This document shows, one piece after another, positions 1 to 6,891 of a stretch of 42,596 nt of DNA. This stretch comes from Thiodiazotropha sp050305635 (GTDB lineage Bacteria; Pseudomonadota; Gammaproteobacteria; Chromatiales; Chromatiaceae): assembly GCA_050305635.1 (NCBI GenBank), contig JBNLFS010000094.1, forward strand, positions 1 to 42,596. The letters are read 5' to 3'. The notes below the pieces were generated by a model. It saw only the letters and a program-made list of their open reading frames with translations. It made no database searches and was not told the origin of the DNA. Within the stretch, counting starts at the first letter, position 1, and every line of letters begins with the position of its first letter. A program made the position numbers and the translations under genes.

Positions 1-147
1 CCGGACCGCGACTACATGCGCTTGCGTCTGGGCACCTCGGCCCAGTTCCAGAACGGTCTGGTGGGCTTCCTCGACTTCGGCACCCTGTTCGCCAACAGTC
101 GCTGGAGCAGCAATAACCTGAGCCTGGGCATCCGAATGGAGTTCTGA
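1..147 (+). CDS. C-terminal end of an autotransporter beta-barrel protein (5' part outside window)
   Basis: Reading frame 1 is open from the first base and ends in TGA at 145-147, giving 48 residues. The peptide contains DYMRLRLGTSAQF, then GFLDFGTLF, and ends in SLGIRMEF. Alternating polar and hydrophobic residues with a terminal phenylalanine are typical of the last strands of an outer-membrane barrel, and the pattern DY-x-L-x-LG-SAQF is familiar from the translocator domain of type V autotransporters. The passenger domain, signal peptide and start lie left of the window, so the exported activity cannot be told. A TonB-type or other barrel with a terminal Phe is a less likely alternative. 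Confidence 0.6.
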   Translation, partial: PDRDYMRLRLGTSAQFQNGLVGFLDFGTLFANSRWSSNNLSLGIRMEF

Positions 148-153
148 GCCTCG

Positions 154-183
154 CCGGGATCCGGTCGCCAAACCGGATCCCGG
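154..183 (+). terminator. Perfect 12-bp hairpin after the autotransporter gene
   Basis: CCGGGATCCGGT (154-165) and ACCGGATCCCGG (172-183) are exact reverse complements with a 6-nt loop, starting 7 nt after the stop codon. There is no T-run afterwards, so it may be an end-of-transcript stabilising hairpin or a repetitive palindrome rather than a canonical intrinsic terminator. Confidence 0.5.
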
Positions 184-249
184 TGCCATACGGTTACCTG
201 ATTACCCCGCATGCTCAGCCACACAGATGAAAGGTTTGAAAATGCATTT

Positions 250-346
250 CGTTCCCACGCTCTGCGTGGGAACGCCGATCGATATCACCCCAACCTTTTA
301 GGCGTGCGCAAGCCCGGGACCGCATTCCCACGCGGAGCGTGGAACG
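250..346. repeat. Dispersed palindromic repeat, copy 1 (GTTCCCACGC family)
   Basis: The element opens with CGTTCCCACGC-TCT-GCGTGGGAACG (250-274), an 11-bp perfect stem, and closes with ATTCCCACGCGGAGCGTGGAACG-like sequence split around 322-346. The interior carries CGATCGATATCAC. The same order of parts recurs at 38704-38811. No coding frame crosses it convincingly. It looks like a REP-like or MITE-like intergenic element. Confidence 0.75.
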
Positions 347-465
347 GGGAAGGGACAACGCATCTGCTTACGCTTCATCCCTGTGCTCCTCTGACCTGAT
401 ATCGCCGGTTTCGCCCTTCTGGGCGAGTCGTTTTTCTTATTCGCCATAAAGCAAAAGAAAGGGCG

Positions 466-594
466 CCCGACGGTCCCGCCCCTGCGGGGAGCGCTGCGAT
501 GCTCGCAAGAACCGGCGGGGCTGGAACTCGCTGCGCTCAAACAGCCCGTTTCAGAGGGTTGTTCCCGGGTTCCGCTTCGCTGCACTCGGGCTAC
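466..594. repeat. Second repeat of the composite block, copy 1
   Basis: This stretch shares CCCGAC-GTCCCGC, ACCGGCG-GGCTG, AACTCGCTGCGCTCAAACAG and GGGTTGTTCCCGGGTTCC in the same order with 38843-38978. Both copies lie just downstream of a GTTCCCACGC-family element, so the two parts travel together. The interval 347-465 between the parts has no supported gene; it holds a short CGCCC-ttct-GGGCG hairpin near 412-424. Confidence 0.7.
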
Positions 595-630
595 GGCCAC
601 ACGGGAATCTCAAGAAGAGCGAGCATCACC

Positions 631-762
631 CGTAGCCCGGGTGAAACGAAGTGGAACCCGGGATCCGGCAGAATGCGAAGCACTGCGGGATATCACAAAA
701 ACCTCCAGGCCTCTCCCTTCGCCCTGGGCGCAGAGATCCATGCGGCATGGCGATGCTGACAT
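631..762. repeat. 132-bp dispersed repeat, copy 1 (GTAGCCCGGGTGAAACGAAG family)
   Basis: It starts CGTAGCCCGGGTGAAACGAA, continues GTGGAACCCGGGATCC, GCAGAATGCGAAGC, GCGGGATA, AAAACCTCCAG, CAGAGATC and ends GGCGATGCTGACAT. The same string of blocks is found at 4661-4794 in the same orientation. The CCCGGG...CCCGGG outer part forms a palindrome. The remaining 763-898 bases hold nothing I can assign. Confidence 0.75.
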
Positions 763-898
763 TGGGCCGCCGGAATCCTAGTATCCACGCTCCCAAGTGG
801 GCGAAACGGCGGATGTCCCTTACATCCACCTGCCCGTCGACGTTTGACACAATGGCTGATCGGTCGATGCAAGGCAGACACGTATCGGCAGGTAGCGG

Positions 899-2080
899 TC
901 AACCCAGCAAGGCATCCCGCTTGGCGATCGCCTTGAGTCGCAGCATCAACAGGCAGCCGATGAACATGACCCCGGCCGCCAGGTAGAGTCCCTGTTCATA
1001 GCTGCCGCTATCGCGTGCGATCAGCCCTGTCACCGCCGGTGCGGCGATCTGCGCAACACCGTAAGAGATGGTCATCTTTCCCATCATCTTGGCCGGACGG
1101 GTAGGGTAGTAGCGACCTGCCATGGTCAGCACCAGACTGACGATGCCGATGAAGGTGCCGCCAAACAGCAGCGCGCCCAGCAAGGTCATGATCAGGTTGG
1201 GGACGAGTGCCGGCAGCAGGATGCCCACCACCTGAAGCACGAATGCCAGGGTCAGGGCATTCAGGTCACCCACCCGTCGAGCAATCAGGTCCCAGTTGAT
1301 ACAGGCGGGAGTGGCGCCCAGGCCCAGCAGCAGGAAGGTCCAGGTACCGCTGCCCGAGAGACCGGGGGTCTGCTCGACGATCGCCACGATAAAGGTGGTG
1401 CTGACCACATAGCCGACTCCGGCGCAGAAATAGATCAGAATGAACAGGCGCAGAAAGTCCCGGCTCGGCGGATTATCATGCATACTGGCACCGCCGCGGG
1501 TGGTGCGGGTGGTATCCGGTGGGGGCAGCCAGGCCCAGGCAGGAATGAGCAGTACAGCCCCGGTCAGACTGAGGATCCACCACTGTTCATGCCAGTCGAA
1601 CCCGCCGCTGAGAAACTCCACCAGGGCGGAGCAGACCACGATTCCGGCGCCCACCCCGGCAAAGTGAATGCCCAGCTCACTGCGGTGATCATGGCGGATC
1701 AGCCAGTTGAGTATCAGCCCGGAGCCGAACAGCAGTCCCGCCGCGCTGCTCAAACCCGCAACGAAGCGCGATGCCGCCCACACCCAGAGTTGATCGGTCA
1801 TACCCATCACCACGGTGGAAAGCACCGCGAACACCAGTCCAAGACGGTAGAGCCGGTCCTTCAGGACCAGGTCGCTGATCAACGAAGCGATGATCGCCCC
1901 GCACAGGTAGCCCACATAATTGATCGAAGCCAGCCAGCCGCCCTCGGCAATGCCCAATCCCGCCTGCTGCTGCATCAGCGGCAGCATCGGGGTATAGGCA
2001 AAACGCGCAATCCCAAGGGTCAGGATCAAACTGACGATCCCGGCGCTGAGCACCTTGAGGCGGGCAATGGCATCAGACAT
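899..2080 (-). CDS. MFS permease, YbfB/YjiJ family
   Basis: A 393-residue, very hydrophobic protein with about 12 membrane segments. The first helix carries GIARFAYTPMLPLM, a hallmark of the YbfB/YjiJ (DUF1228) branch of the major facilitator superfamily, followed by the 'GWLASINYVGYL' region. These are proton-coupled inner-membrane transporters whose substrates are mostly unknown. I chose ATG at 2080 (complement) because GGTGG sits about 5 nt upstream; a GTG three codons earlier (2089) is possible. The gene stands alone, convergent with the left-end repeats and divergent from the lrgAB-like pair, so its context gives no hint of a substrate. Confidence 0.85.
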   Translation of the reverse strand: MSDAIARLKVLSAGIVSLILTLGIARFAYTPMLPLMQQQAGLGIAEGGWLASINYVGYLCGAIIASLISDLVLKDRLYRLGLVFAVLSTVVMGMTDQLWVWAASRFVAGLSSAAGLLFGSGLILNWLIRHDHRSELGIHFAGVGAGIVVCSALVEFLSGGFDWHEQWWILSLTGAVLLIPAWAWLPPPDTTRTTRGGASMHDNPPSRDFLRLFILIYFCAGVGYVVSTTFIVAIVEQTPGLSGSGTWTFLLLGLGATPACINWDLIARRVGDLNALTLAFVLQVVGILLPALVPNLIMTLLGALLFGGTFIGIVSLVLTMAGRYYPTRPAKMMGKMTISYGVAQIAAPAVTGLIARDSGSYEQGLYLAAGVMFIGCLLMLRLKAIAKRDALLG

Positions 2081-2162
2081 GAAATCCACCAGTGAAAAAC
2101 CGGCAACATATCAGTTTCAGCGCAAAAGACCACCCCAATGATCCAACATAACCCGCCCAATC

Positions 2163-2199
2163 GTAGCCCGGATGCAGCGAAGCGGAATCCGGGAATCCC
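2163..2199. repeat. Short GTAGCCCGGATG palindromic repeat
   Basis: GTAGCCCGGAT followed by GCAGCGAAGCGGA and ATCCGGG: CCCGGAT (2167-2173) pairs with ATCCGGG (2187-2193). It lies in the divergent intergenic region between the MFS gene and the lrgA-like gene and belongs to the same broad family as 631, 4661, 14741 and 33907. Confidence 0.65.
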
Positions 2200-2334
2200 C
2201 GGTCGACCCAGGAACCGGCGCGACACCTTCCCCACACATCCCATTAGAGGCGCATACCACTCAATCCACCTGCGTTGACAAACCGCCCGCCATAGACCGA
2301 GGATGTGCAGAGACATACGCGCGGGGCAGGCAGC

Positions 2335-2691
2335 ATGGGCTTCATCAACGGCATCACCCTTCTTCTTATCTACCAACTCATCGGCGAGATAACGGTACTG
2401 TGGTTGGGTCTGCCGGTTCCGGGGCCGGTCGTGGGGATGCTCCTGCTGTTTCTGACCCTGCTGATTCGGGGACGCTCGACTGAGCCCTTGAACCAGGCCA
2501 GCAGCACCCTGCTGAGTCACCTCTCCCTGCTTTTTGTCCCGGCGGGCGTGGGCCTGGTGGTACACCTCAACCTCATTGCCGATGCCTGGTTGCCGATCCT
2601 TCTCACCCTGGTGCTCAGCACCCTGATCACCCTGGCCGCAACCGCCGGGATCTTCTGGCTGACCCTGCGCCTGCGCTCGGGGAGGTCCTGA
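2335..2691 (+). CDS. lrgA: LrgA/CidA-family holin-like membrane protein
   Basis: A 118-residue protein with four predicted membrane helices. The segment YQLIGEITVLWLGLPVPGPV followed by GMLLLF is the characteristic CidA/LrgA core, and SHLSLLFVPAGVGL is the second conserved block. LrgA/CidA proteins form holin-like oligomers that modulate murein hydrolase activity and, in some bacteria, pyruvate or organic-acid transport together with LrgB. ATG 2335 is preferred because GGGGCAGG lies 4 nt upstream; a GTG at 2305 would add ten unconserved residues. The stop is 3 nt before the next start, with GGAGG inside this gene's end serving lrgB, so the pair is one transcription unit. Confidence 0.85.
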   Translation: MGFINGITLLLIYQLIGEITVLWLGLPVPGPVVGMLLLFLTLLIRGRSTEPLNQASSTLLSHLSLLFVPAGVGLVVHLNLIADAWLPILLTLVLSTLITLAATAGIFWLTLRLRSGRS

Positions 2692-2694
2692 TCC

Positions 2695-3423
2695 ATGCCG
2701 GAAAAGAATCTCGCCGCCATCTGGGTCTACCTCTCCACCACACCGCTGCTGGGGCTGACGATCACCCTGATCGCCTACGGACTGGCCTATCGGGTCTATA
2801 TGCGATTCAAGGCCAACCCCCTGTTGCACCCGGTCTTGCTTTCCGTGAGTCTGTTGATCGCGCTTCTGCTGCTCACCGGCACACCCTACAGCGCCTACTT
2901 CGAAGGCGGCCAGTTCGTGCATTTCCTGCTGGGACCCGCGACCGTCGCACTCGCGGTGCCCCTCTATCATCAGTGGCCCAAACTCAAGCGACTCTGGCTG
3001 CCTCTGGGTATTACCCTGGTCTCGGGGGTGGTGGTCGGCGCCCTGAGTTCGATACTGCTGGCCCAGATGTTCGGGATCGGCGCGCAGACACTGCGCTCAC
3101 TGGCGCCGAAGTCGGTGACAGCTCCGGTAGCCATGGGTATCGCGGAAAAGATCGGCGGATTGCCCTCATTGACCGCCGTATTCGTGGTGATCACCGGCAT
3201 CCTGGGGGCCGCGGTCGGAACCCGGATATTCGCACTCATGCGCATTCAGGACGACAGCATCAAGGGGTTCGCCATGGGCATCACCGCTCACGGCATCGGA
3301 ACCGCCCGCGCCTTTCAAATCAGCCAGGAGATGGGCGCCTTCTCGGGTTTGGGGATGGCCCTGGCTACCTTTACAACCGCCATCATTCTGCCCTGGCTGT
3401 TGAATGTTCTGGGGTACTACTGA
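2695..3423 (+). CDS. lrgB: LrgB/CidB-family membrane protein
   Basis: 242 residues and around seven membrane segments, the normal size of LrgB. The conserved block LAPKSVTAPVAMGIAEKIGG, the following TAVFVVITGILGA, and GFAMGITAHGIGTARAF are diagnostic. LrgB acts in the inner membrane with LrgA, either tempering murein hydrolase export or as part of a small organic-acid carrier. The start ATG has GGAGG 9 nt upstream (2681-2685). No LysR or LytTR regulator lies beside the pair, unlike in staphylococci and many pseudomonads, so its control is not evident here. Confidence 0.9.
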   Translation: MPEKNLAAIWVYLSTTPLLGLTITLIAYGLAYRVYMRFKANPLLHPVLLSVSLLIALLLLTGTPYSAYFEGGQFVHFLLGPATVALAVPLYHQWPKLKRLWLPLGITLVSGVVVGALSSILLAQMFGIGAQTLRSLAPKSVTAPVAMGIAEKIGGLPSLTAVFVVITGILGAAVGTRIFALMRIQDDSIKGFAMGITAHGIGTARAFQISQEMGAFSGLGMALATFTTAIILPWLLNVLGYY

Positions 3424-3521
3424 GCAACAGTAAGTGGCGATAATTCGATACAATGAGACGGTCTATGCGGATCGTATCGACGCGCTCATTCGGAGCGATC
3501 GGTGATCTCAGGGGAGCAATC

Positions 3522-4040
3522 ATGAAGCGGCCAGGAAAAAGTCACACCCGATTCAAAAGGTTCTACCATGACATATCCAACCACACCCCGTTCAGCAAAA
3601 TGGTGGTCTTGCTCATCGCACTGTGGCTGCTGTTTTCCGCCGGGGTCTACTTCGCGGAGCAGACCAGTGTCCAACCGACCCTGACCAGCTACGGCGAAGC
3701 CCTCTACTGGGGCATCGCTGCGTTTTCCACAGCGGGCATCGCCGATACTCCCAGTTCCGGCTGGGCGAAGCTCATCGGTGGGACTTGGATCGTGATCGGT
3801 TCGGCGCTGTTCTTCGGCGCGATTGTCGCGACCATCACCGGCTATTTCATGCGTCCGATGCAGCGGCCCCACAAGAAGATCATCGACACCATCGAGTATA
3901 ATCTGGAACAGCTCAATGACCTGACCCTAGAAGAACTCGATTTGCTCAAAGAGACCGTCGATACCCTGATCGCTCATGTTGAGCAGCTCAAGGCAGAGAG
4001 TCGGAGCAGGGCGGATTCCAAATCGGCCTCGGCAGCTTAG
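3522..4040 (+). CDS. Two-helix ion-channel-like protein with altered selectivity filter and C-terminal coiled coil
   Basis: 172 residues from ATG 3522, chosen because GGGGAG lies 6 nt upstream; an earlier in-frame ATG (3453) gives a non-hydrophobic, unconvincing extension. Layout: cytoplasmic N-terminus 1-26, helix 27-46, a pore-helix-like segment 57-68 (YGEALYWGIAAF), the filter position 69-76 (STAGIADT), a second helix 84-108, then a charged heptad-rich tail about 112-160 likely to form a coiled coil. This is the Ion_trans_2 (KcsA-like) plan, but where K+ channels have TVGYGD this protein has TAGIAD, keeping Thr, first Gly and Asp only. Potassium selectivity is therefore doubtful. It is likely an oligomeric inner-membrane pore. 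Confidence 0.65.
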   Translation: MKRPGKSHTRFKRFYHDISNHTPFSKMVVLLIALWLLFSAGVYFAEQTSVQPTLTSYGEALYWGIAAFSTAGIADTPSSGWAKLIGGTWIVIGSALFFGAIVATITGYFMRPMQRPHKKIIDTIEYNLEQLNDLTLEELDLLKETVDTLIAHVEQLKAESRSRADSKSASAA

Positions 4041-4113
4041 AACCCGTTCCAGCTGAGTTCGAGAGCCGTTGACAGCCGCTATCCAATCAACAAAAAGTGC
4101 TAGCCATTAATTC

Positions 4114-4653
4114 ATGAATAACAACAACCTGTCACTTACCATCAAAGCCCTGACCTTTTCGGCGCGTAAGCATCGCGATCAACGGCGCAAAGACGCGGAA
4201 GGCACCCCCTACGTCAATCACCCGATCGAATTGCTGAATATTCTGGTCAACGAAGCTGGGATAGAAGACGCGGAGACCCTCGCTGCCGCGCTGTTGCACG
4301 ACACGATCGAGGATACGGAAACTCGTGTCGAGGAGATCGAAAATGAATTCGGACTGGTCATCGCAAGCCTGGTCATGGAAGTCACCGACGACAAAACCCT
4401 GAGCAAGCTCGAACGCAAAGCCATGCAAATCCACCACGCACCCCACCTCTCCGACAAGGCCAGGCTGGTAAAATTGGCCGACAAAATCGCCAACCTGAGG
4501 GATATACAACGCAGCCCACCGGTCGGCTGGGAACTCGAACGCCGCCAAGCCTACTTCGACTGGGCCAGTGACGTGGTCAAAGGCATCCGTGGTACCCATC
4601 CCCACCTGGAAGCCCTGTTCGACGAAATCTACCAAATGCGCCCCAAGACCTAA
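4114..4653 (+). CDS. MESH1-like HD-domain hydrolase (SpoT hydrolase-domain relative)
   Basis: 179 residues, the same length as metazoan MESH1, and consisting only of the metal-dependent HD domain of RelA/SpoT proteins. Visible elements are QRRKD (23-27), GTPYVNHP with H36, ALLHDTIED with H62-D63 and E66-D67, and KLADKIANLRD with D123. These match the Mn-binding histidines and aspartates and the RxKD loop of the family. There is no synthetase, TGS or ACT domain. Family members hydrolyse (p)ppGpp, and MESH1 also dephosphorylates NADPH, so a stand-alone alarmone or nucleotide phosphatase in the cytoplasm is likely. It is probably monocistronic; a repeat begins 8 nt after its stop codon. Confidence 0.8.
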   Translation: MNNNNLSLTIKALTFSARKHRDQRRKDAEGTPYVNHPIELLNILVNEAGIEDAETLAAALLHDTIEDTETRVEEIENEFGLVIASLVMEVTDDKTLSKLERKAMQIHHAPHLSDKARLVKLADKIANLRDIQRSPPVGWELERRQAYFDWASDVVKGIRGTHPHLEALFDEIYQMRPKT

Positions 4654-4660
4654 CGCCAAC

Positions 4661-4794
4661 CGTAGCCCGGGTGAAACGAAGTGGAACCCGGGATCCAGCA
4701 GAATGCGAAGCGCTGCGGGATAATGCAAAACCCTCCAGACAGCTCCCTTAGCCCTTATTGCAGAGATCAATGCAGCTCAATGGCGATGCTGACA
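4661..4794. repeat. 132-bp dispersed repeat, copy 2
   Basis: Same block order as at 631-762: CGTAGCCCGGGTGAAACGAA, GTGGAACCCGGGATCC, GCAGAATGCGAAGC, GCTGCGGGATAA, CAGAGATCAATGC, GGCGATGCTGACAT. It begins 8 nt after the stop of the HD-hydrolase gene. The bases 4795-4968 hold nothing else I can identify. Confidence 0.75.
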
Positions 4795-4968
4795 TGACTC
4801 CAGTAACTGAGGCTCCATAAAACCAATCGTTTGGGAGGGGTTACTGGTAAGGCCGGGGAGAAGGGGTATCAACACATCAGACAACCCCTAATCGATACTT
4901 CCACTCATGCGGGCAGTGCAAAGCAATCTCCAATCGCTCCGGCACGCCATAAAACAGTACGCCACCCA

Positions 4969-5397
4969 TCAAACCGTCAACAAATTCAGCAAAATAAACA
5001 AAACAACAAAAAAACCCCCAACAAAGGTCCAAATCCGATCCCACCGACGATTCCGCAGCACAAAGGCTTCCGTCTGCTCCCGAATCGCCGATCGAGCACC
5101 CTCATCCAATTCAGGATCAATCCAGACTCGCTGATGATCCAGCATGTCAGACTCCGCAGCGGAAATGGCACGGATCAGATCCGCATGATAGAGGTGAGTA
5201 TCCACATCAACCAGCGTATGCCCCAGCCGATCATGCAAGTGCATATGTGCCGCCTCGACATCCGTAAACCGGGCGATATAGCGAATATGCGAGCCATCCA
5301 CACTCTCCTGGGTGTTCGGCAAGTCATCACGGATCGAAACCCGCATCATACCCGGGTGGTCAGGGTGCGTAATCAGGACCAGATAGCCAGTTTTCAT
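4969..5397 (-). CDS. GIY-YIG-like (T5orf172-type) protein with C-terminal membrane anchor
   Basis: 142 residues. The N-terminus, GYLVLITHPDHPGMMRVSI followed by RDDLPNTQE, has the strand-turn-strand layout of GIY-YIG/T5orf172 domains (normally YVYIL...KIGYT), and RYIARFTDVEAAHMHLHDRL resembles the following helix with the usual AHxLH-type motif. The YIG tyrosine and arginine are not well kept, so nuclease activity is uncertain. A basic stretch (LRNRRWDR) precedes a single hydrophobic helix at about 121-141 that ends the protein, so it would be tail-anchored in the inner membrane with the domain inside. The ribosome-binding site is weak. Function unknown; the domain assignment is by pattern only. 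Confidence 0.55.
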   Translation of the reverse strand: MKTGYLVLITHPDHPGMMRVSIRDDLPNTQESVDGSHIRYIARFTDVEAAHMHLHDRLGHTLVDVDTHLYHADLIRAISAAESDMLDHQRVWIDPELDEGARSAIREQTEAFVLRNRRWDRIWTFVGGFFVVLFILLNLLTV

Positions 5398-5688
5398 GAT
5401 AAGAACCGATGGGGGCAGGACAACCCACTATTCCATTTAAAAGTCTATGAATCAAGCCACATTCTCAAGCATATCGCCTCCGCCGATAGCCTCGTGAAGT
5501 TCGAAGTCTTACTGCCCTGGAACATGAAACCGGAGGGGGCACAATCAGACTGATTCTTTGGCGCTTGCCGTCAATACGCCTGCATGTTCTGACTCTTGAG
5601 TCTGAACGTGAGTTTGTTAGGCCCGCCGCCACCCAAATCAATACCAATAGGAAGAGTAGGTGGCCAAGATAGACTATACGGGATAGCC
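5398..5688. other. Intergenic stretch without a supported gene
   Basis: No reading frame has both a plausible start and protein-like composition. A short plus-strand stretch around 5440-5553 reads SSHILKHIASADSLVKFEVL before a stop, which could be the tail of a decayed gene, but I cannot connect it to a family. Base composition becomes AT-rich from about 5640 onward. Confidence 0.4.
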
Positions 5689-5712
5689 CTAGTTAGTGAT
5701 ATTACTAACTAG
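5689..5712. promoter_or_regulatory. Perfect inverted repeat upstream of the RTX-like gene (operator candidate 1)
   Basis: CTAGTTAGT (5689-5697) and ACTAACTAG (5704-5712) are exact reverse complements separated by GATATT. It lies about 90 nt before the start codon at 5801, in AT-rich DNA with no T-run behind it, so a protein-binding dyad is more likely than a terminator. Confidence 0.5.
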
Positions 5713-5743
5713 AAATCAACATTATATTTTTGTTTACTGCAGG

Positions 5744-5761
5744 TTCAGATAATTATCTGAA
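5744..5761. promoter_or_regulatory. 18-bp perfect palindrome upstream of the RTX-like gene (operator candidate 2)
   Basis: TTCAGATAATTATCTGAA is a gapless self-complementary 18-mer, 40 nt before the start at 5801 and 31 nt after the first dyad. Gapless palindromes of this size are typical binding sites of dimeric helix-turn-helix repressors such as MarR or TetR types; the cognate regulator is not in the window. Confidence 0.5.
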
Positions 5762-5800
5762 TATCAACGAGAGTTTCACTATATTCATGGAGAATTAGAT

Positions 5801-6736
5801 ATGGATGCTATGCAAGGAAGTCAGCTTGGAAGCTCACAGATCCTGCCGGGTGGCTGTTATCGACCTGATGTGCAAAAAAACTGTGATGGATCATCAATAG
5901 TTTATGAGAACGGTAGGACGACATTCAACGGTACGAATGGAAACGACAACATTGACGTTTGTACCCATTGGGATGGCTCAACCGATATCACATGTAATGG
6001 CAAGACTTACCATTTAACCGCAGAACAGTCTAGAAATCTGGTTGTAAATGGTGGTAGCGGTAACGACAATATCACCTCAAGAGGTTTTCAAATCTGTGGG
6101 CAAAACAACGTTACTCTGAATGGTGGAAGTGGTGATGACACGATCACCGGCGGTTATGCGAATGAAACCATCAATGGTGGATCGGGTGACGATACTATTA
6201 ATGGCGGAGCCGGTAACGATACCATCAACGGTGGATCGGGTGATGATACCATCAACGGTGGTTTCGGAAATGATTCTATCCGAGGCGGATCGGGTGACGA
6301 TACCATCAATGGTGGTTTCGGCGATGATTTTATCAGTGGTGGTTCAGGTGACGATAACATCAACGGCGGTCCTGGTAGAGACATTGTCTGTGATGATGGA
6401 CGCGGTCGAAATGATATTCCACCACCTAATCCAGGCAGAGGCGACACCATTGGTGATCACCACGGGCATCACCACCGGCATCATGATAATGGGAACCATC
6501 ACGGGCATCGTGATCATGGGCATAATAATCATTGTGATCGCCCCGGTAATGGCCCTCAACAAAACTCCGGTGGTGGAGGTTTGCCCTCATTTTTAGACCC
6601 ACTTGGTCTGTTCGGAGGCGGTGGTATGCCTTCACCGCCAAACCCATTGAGCATGCTGGGTGGCATGCTAGGCGGAGGCGGGCCGAATCTGTCAGGAGGC
6701 GGAGGTTTTCCCCTCAACCTGATCCCATTCAAGTAA
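5801..6736 (+). CDS. RTX-type calcium-binding repeat protein with His-rich and Gly/Pro-rich C-terminus
   Basis: 311 residues; GGAGA lies 7 nt before the ATG. Residues 1-82 form an unassigned head with cysteines at 19, 28, 54 and 65. An isolated repeat NGGSGNDNI is at 83-91, then ten head-to-tail nonapeptides at 107-196 following GGxGxDxI (one, TGGYANETI, degenerate). Such repeats fold into a calcium-binding parallel beta roll outside the cell. Residues 219-247 contain 13 histidines (GDHHGHHHRHHD...), a likely transition-metal site. The rest is Gly/Pro-rich (GGGG runs) and ends LNLIPFK. There is no Sec signal peptide, in keeping with type I secretion, but no HlyB/HlyD genes are near. Catalytic domains are absent, so it is probably structural, adhesive or metal-sequestering. 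Confidence 0.7.
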   Translation: MDAMQGSQLGSSQILPGGCYRPDVQKNCDGSSIVYENGRTTFNGTNGNDNIDVCTHWDGSTDITCNGKTYHLTAEQSRNLVVNGGSGNDNITSRGFQICGQNNVTLNGGSGDDTITGGYANETINGGSGDDTINGGAGNDTINGGSGDDTINGGFGNDSIRGGSGDDTINGGFGDDFISGGSGDDNINGGPGRDIVCDDGRGRNDIPPPNPGRGDTIGDHHGHHHRHHDNGNHHGHRDHGHNNHCDRPGNGPQQNSGGGGLPSFLDPLGLFGGGGMPSPPNPLSMLGGMLGGGGPNLSGGGGFPLNLIPFK

Positions 6737-6760
6737 GTGAACAAACTGGAGTAGTCGCAA

Positions 6761-6827
6761 CTTGATCTGACAGTTCTGGTTTCAGTGGAACGCCTGTCAG
6801 GTCAAGTTCTTCCTGCGTTCCTTTTTT
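6761..6827 (+). terminator. Hairpin with delayed T-run after the RTX-like gene
   Basis: CTTGATCTGACAG (6761-6773) pairs with CTGTCAGGTCAAG (6794-6806) over 13 bp including one G-T pair, with a 20-nt loop. A T6 run is at 6822-6827, 15 nt beyond the stem, so intrinsic termination is possible but not ideal. Confidence 0.4.
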
Positions 6828-6891
6828 CCAAATTCGTGTTCCGACTTCCAGTATGGCCAGGCTCAGCAGTCACTGAACACCGCGCCCTGAT

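Noticed and set aside
2305..2334. GTG start for the LrgA-like protein
   Set aside because: Adds ten polar residues before the first helix without a ribosome-binding site, whereas ATG 2335 has GGGGCAGG correctly spaced.
2026..2970. 314-codon open frame on the minus strand
   Set aside because: It lies opposite the lrgAB-like genes and has the Gln/Gly/His/Arg-rich composition of a GC-driven antisense frame, with no recognisable domain.
4831..5553. 240-codon open frame on the plus strand
   Set aside because: Mostly antisense to the GIY-YIG-like gene, full of Gln, Asn and Pro without structure. Only its last 35 codons lie in unoccupied DNA, and these match nothing I recognise.
5465..5647. 60-codon minus-strand frame
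   Set aside because: Arg/Ser-rich with no start signal; probably chance.
6120..6390. Possible CRISPR or minisatellite array
   Set aside because: The 27-bp periodic DNA encodes in-frame calcium-binding nonapeptides. There are no spacers, and the divergence follows codon degeneracy.
6120..6596. Repeated plus-strand frame rich in Met, Val, Ser and Ile inside the RTX-like gene
   Set aside because: A shifted frame of the tandem nonapeptide DNA; its repeats mirror those of the real frame.
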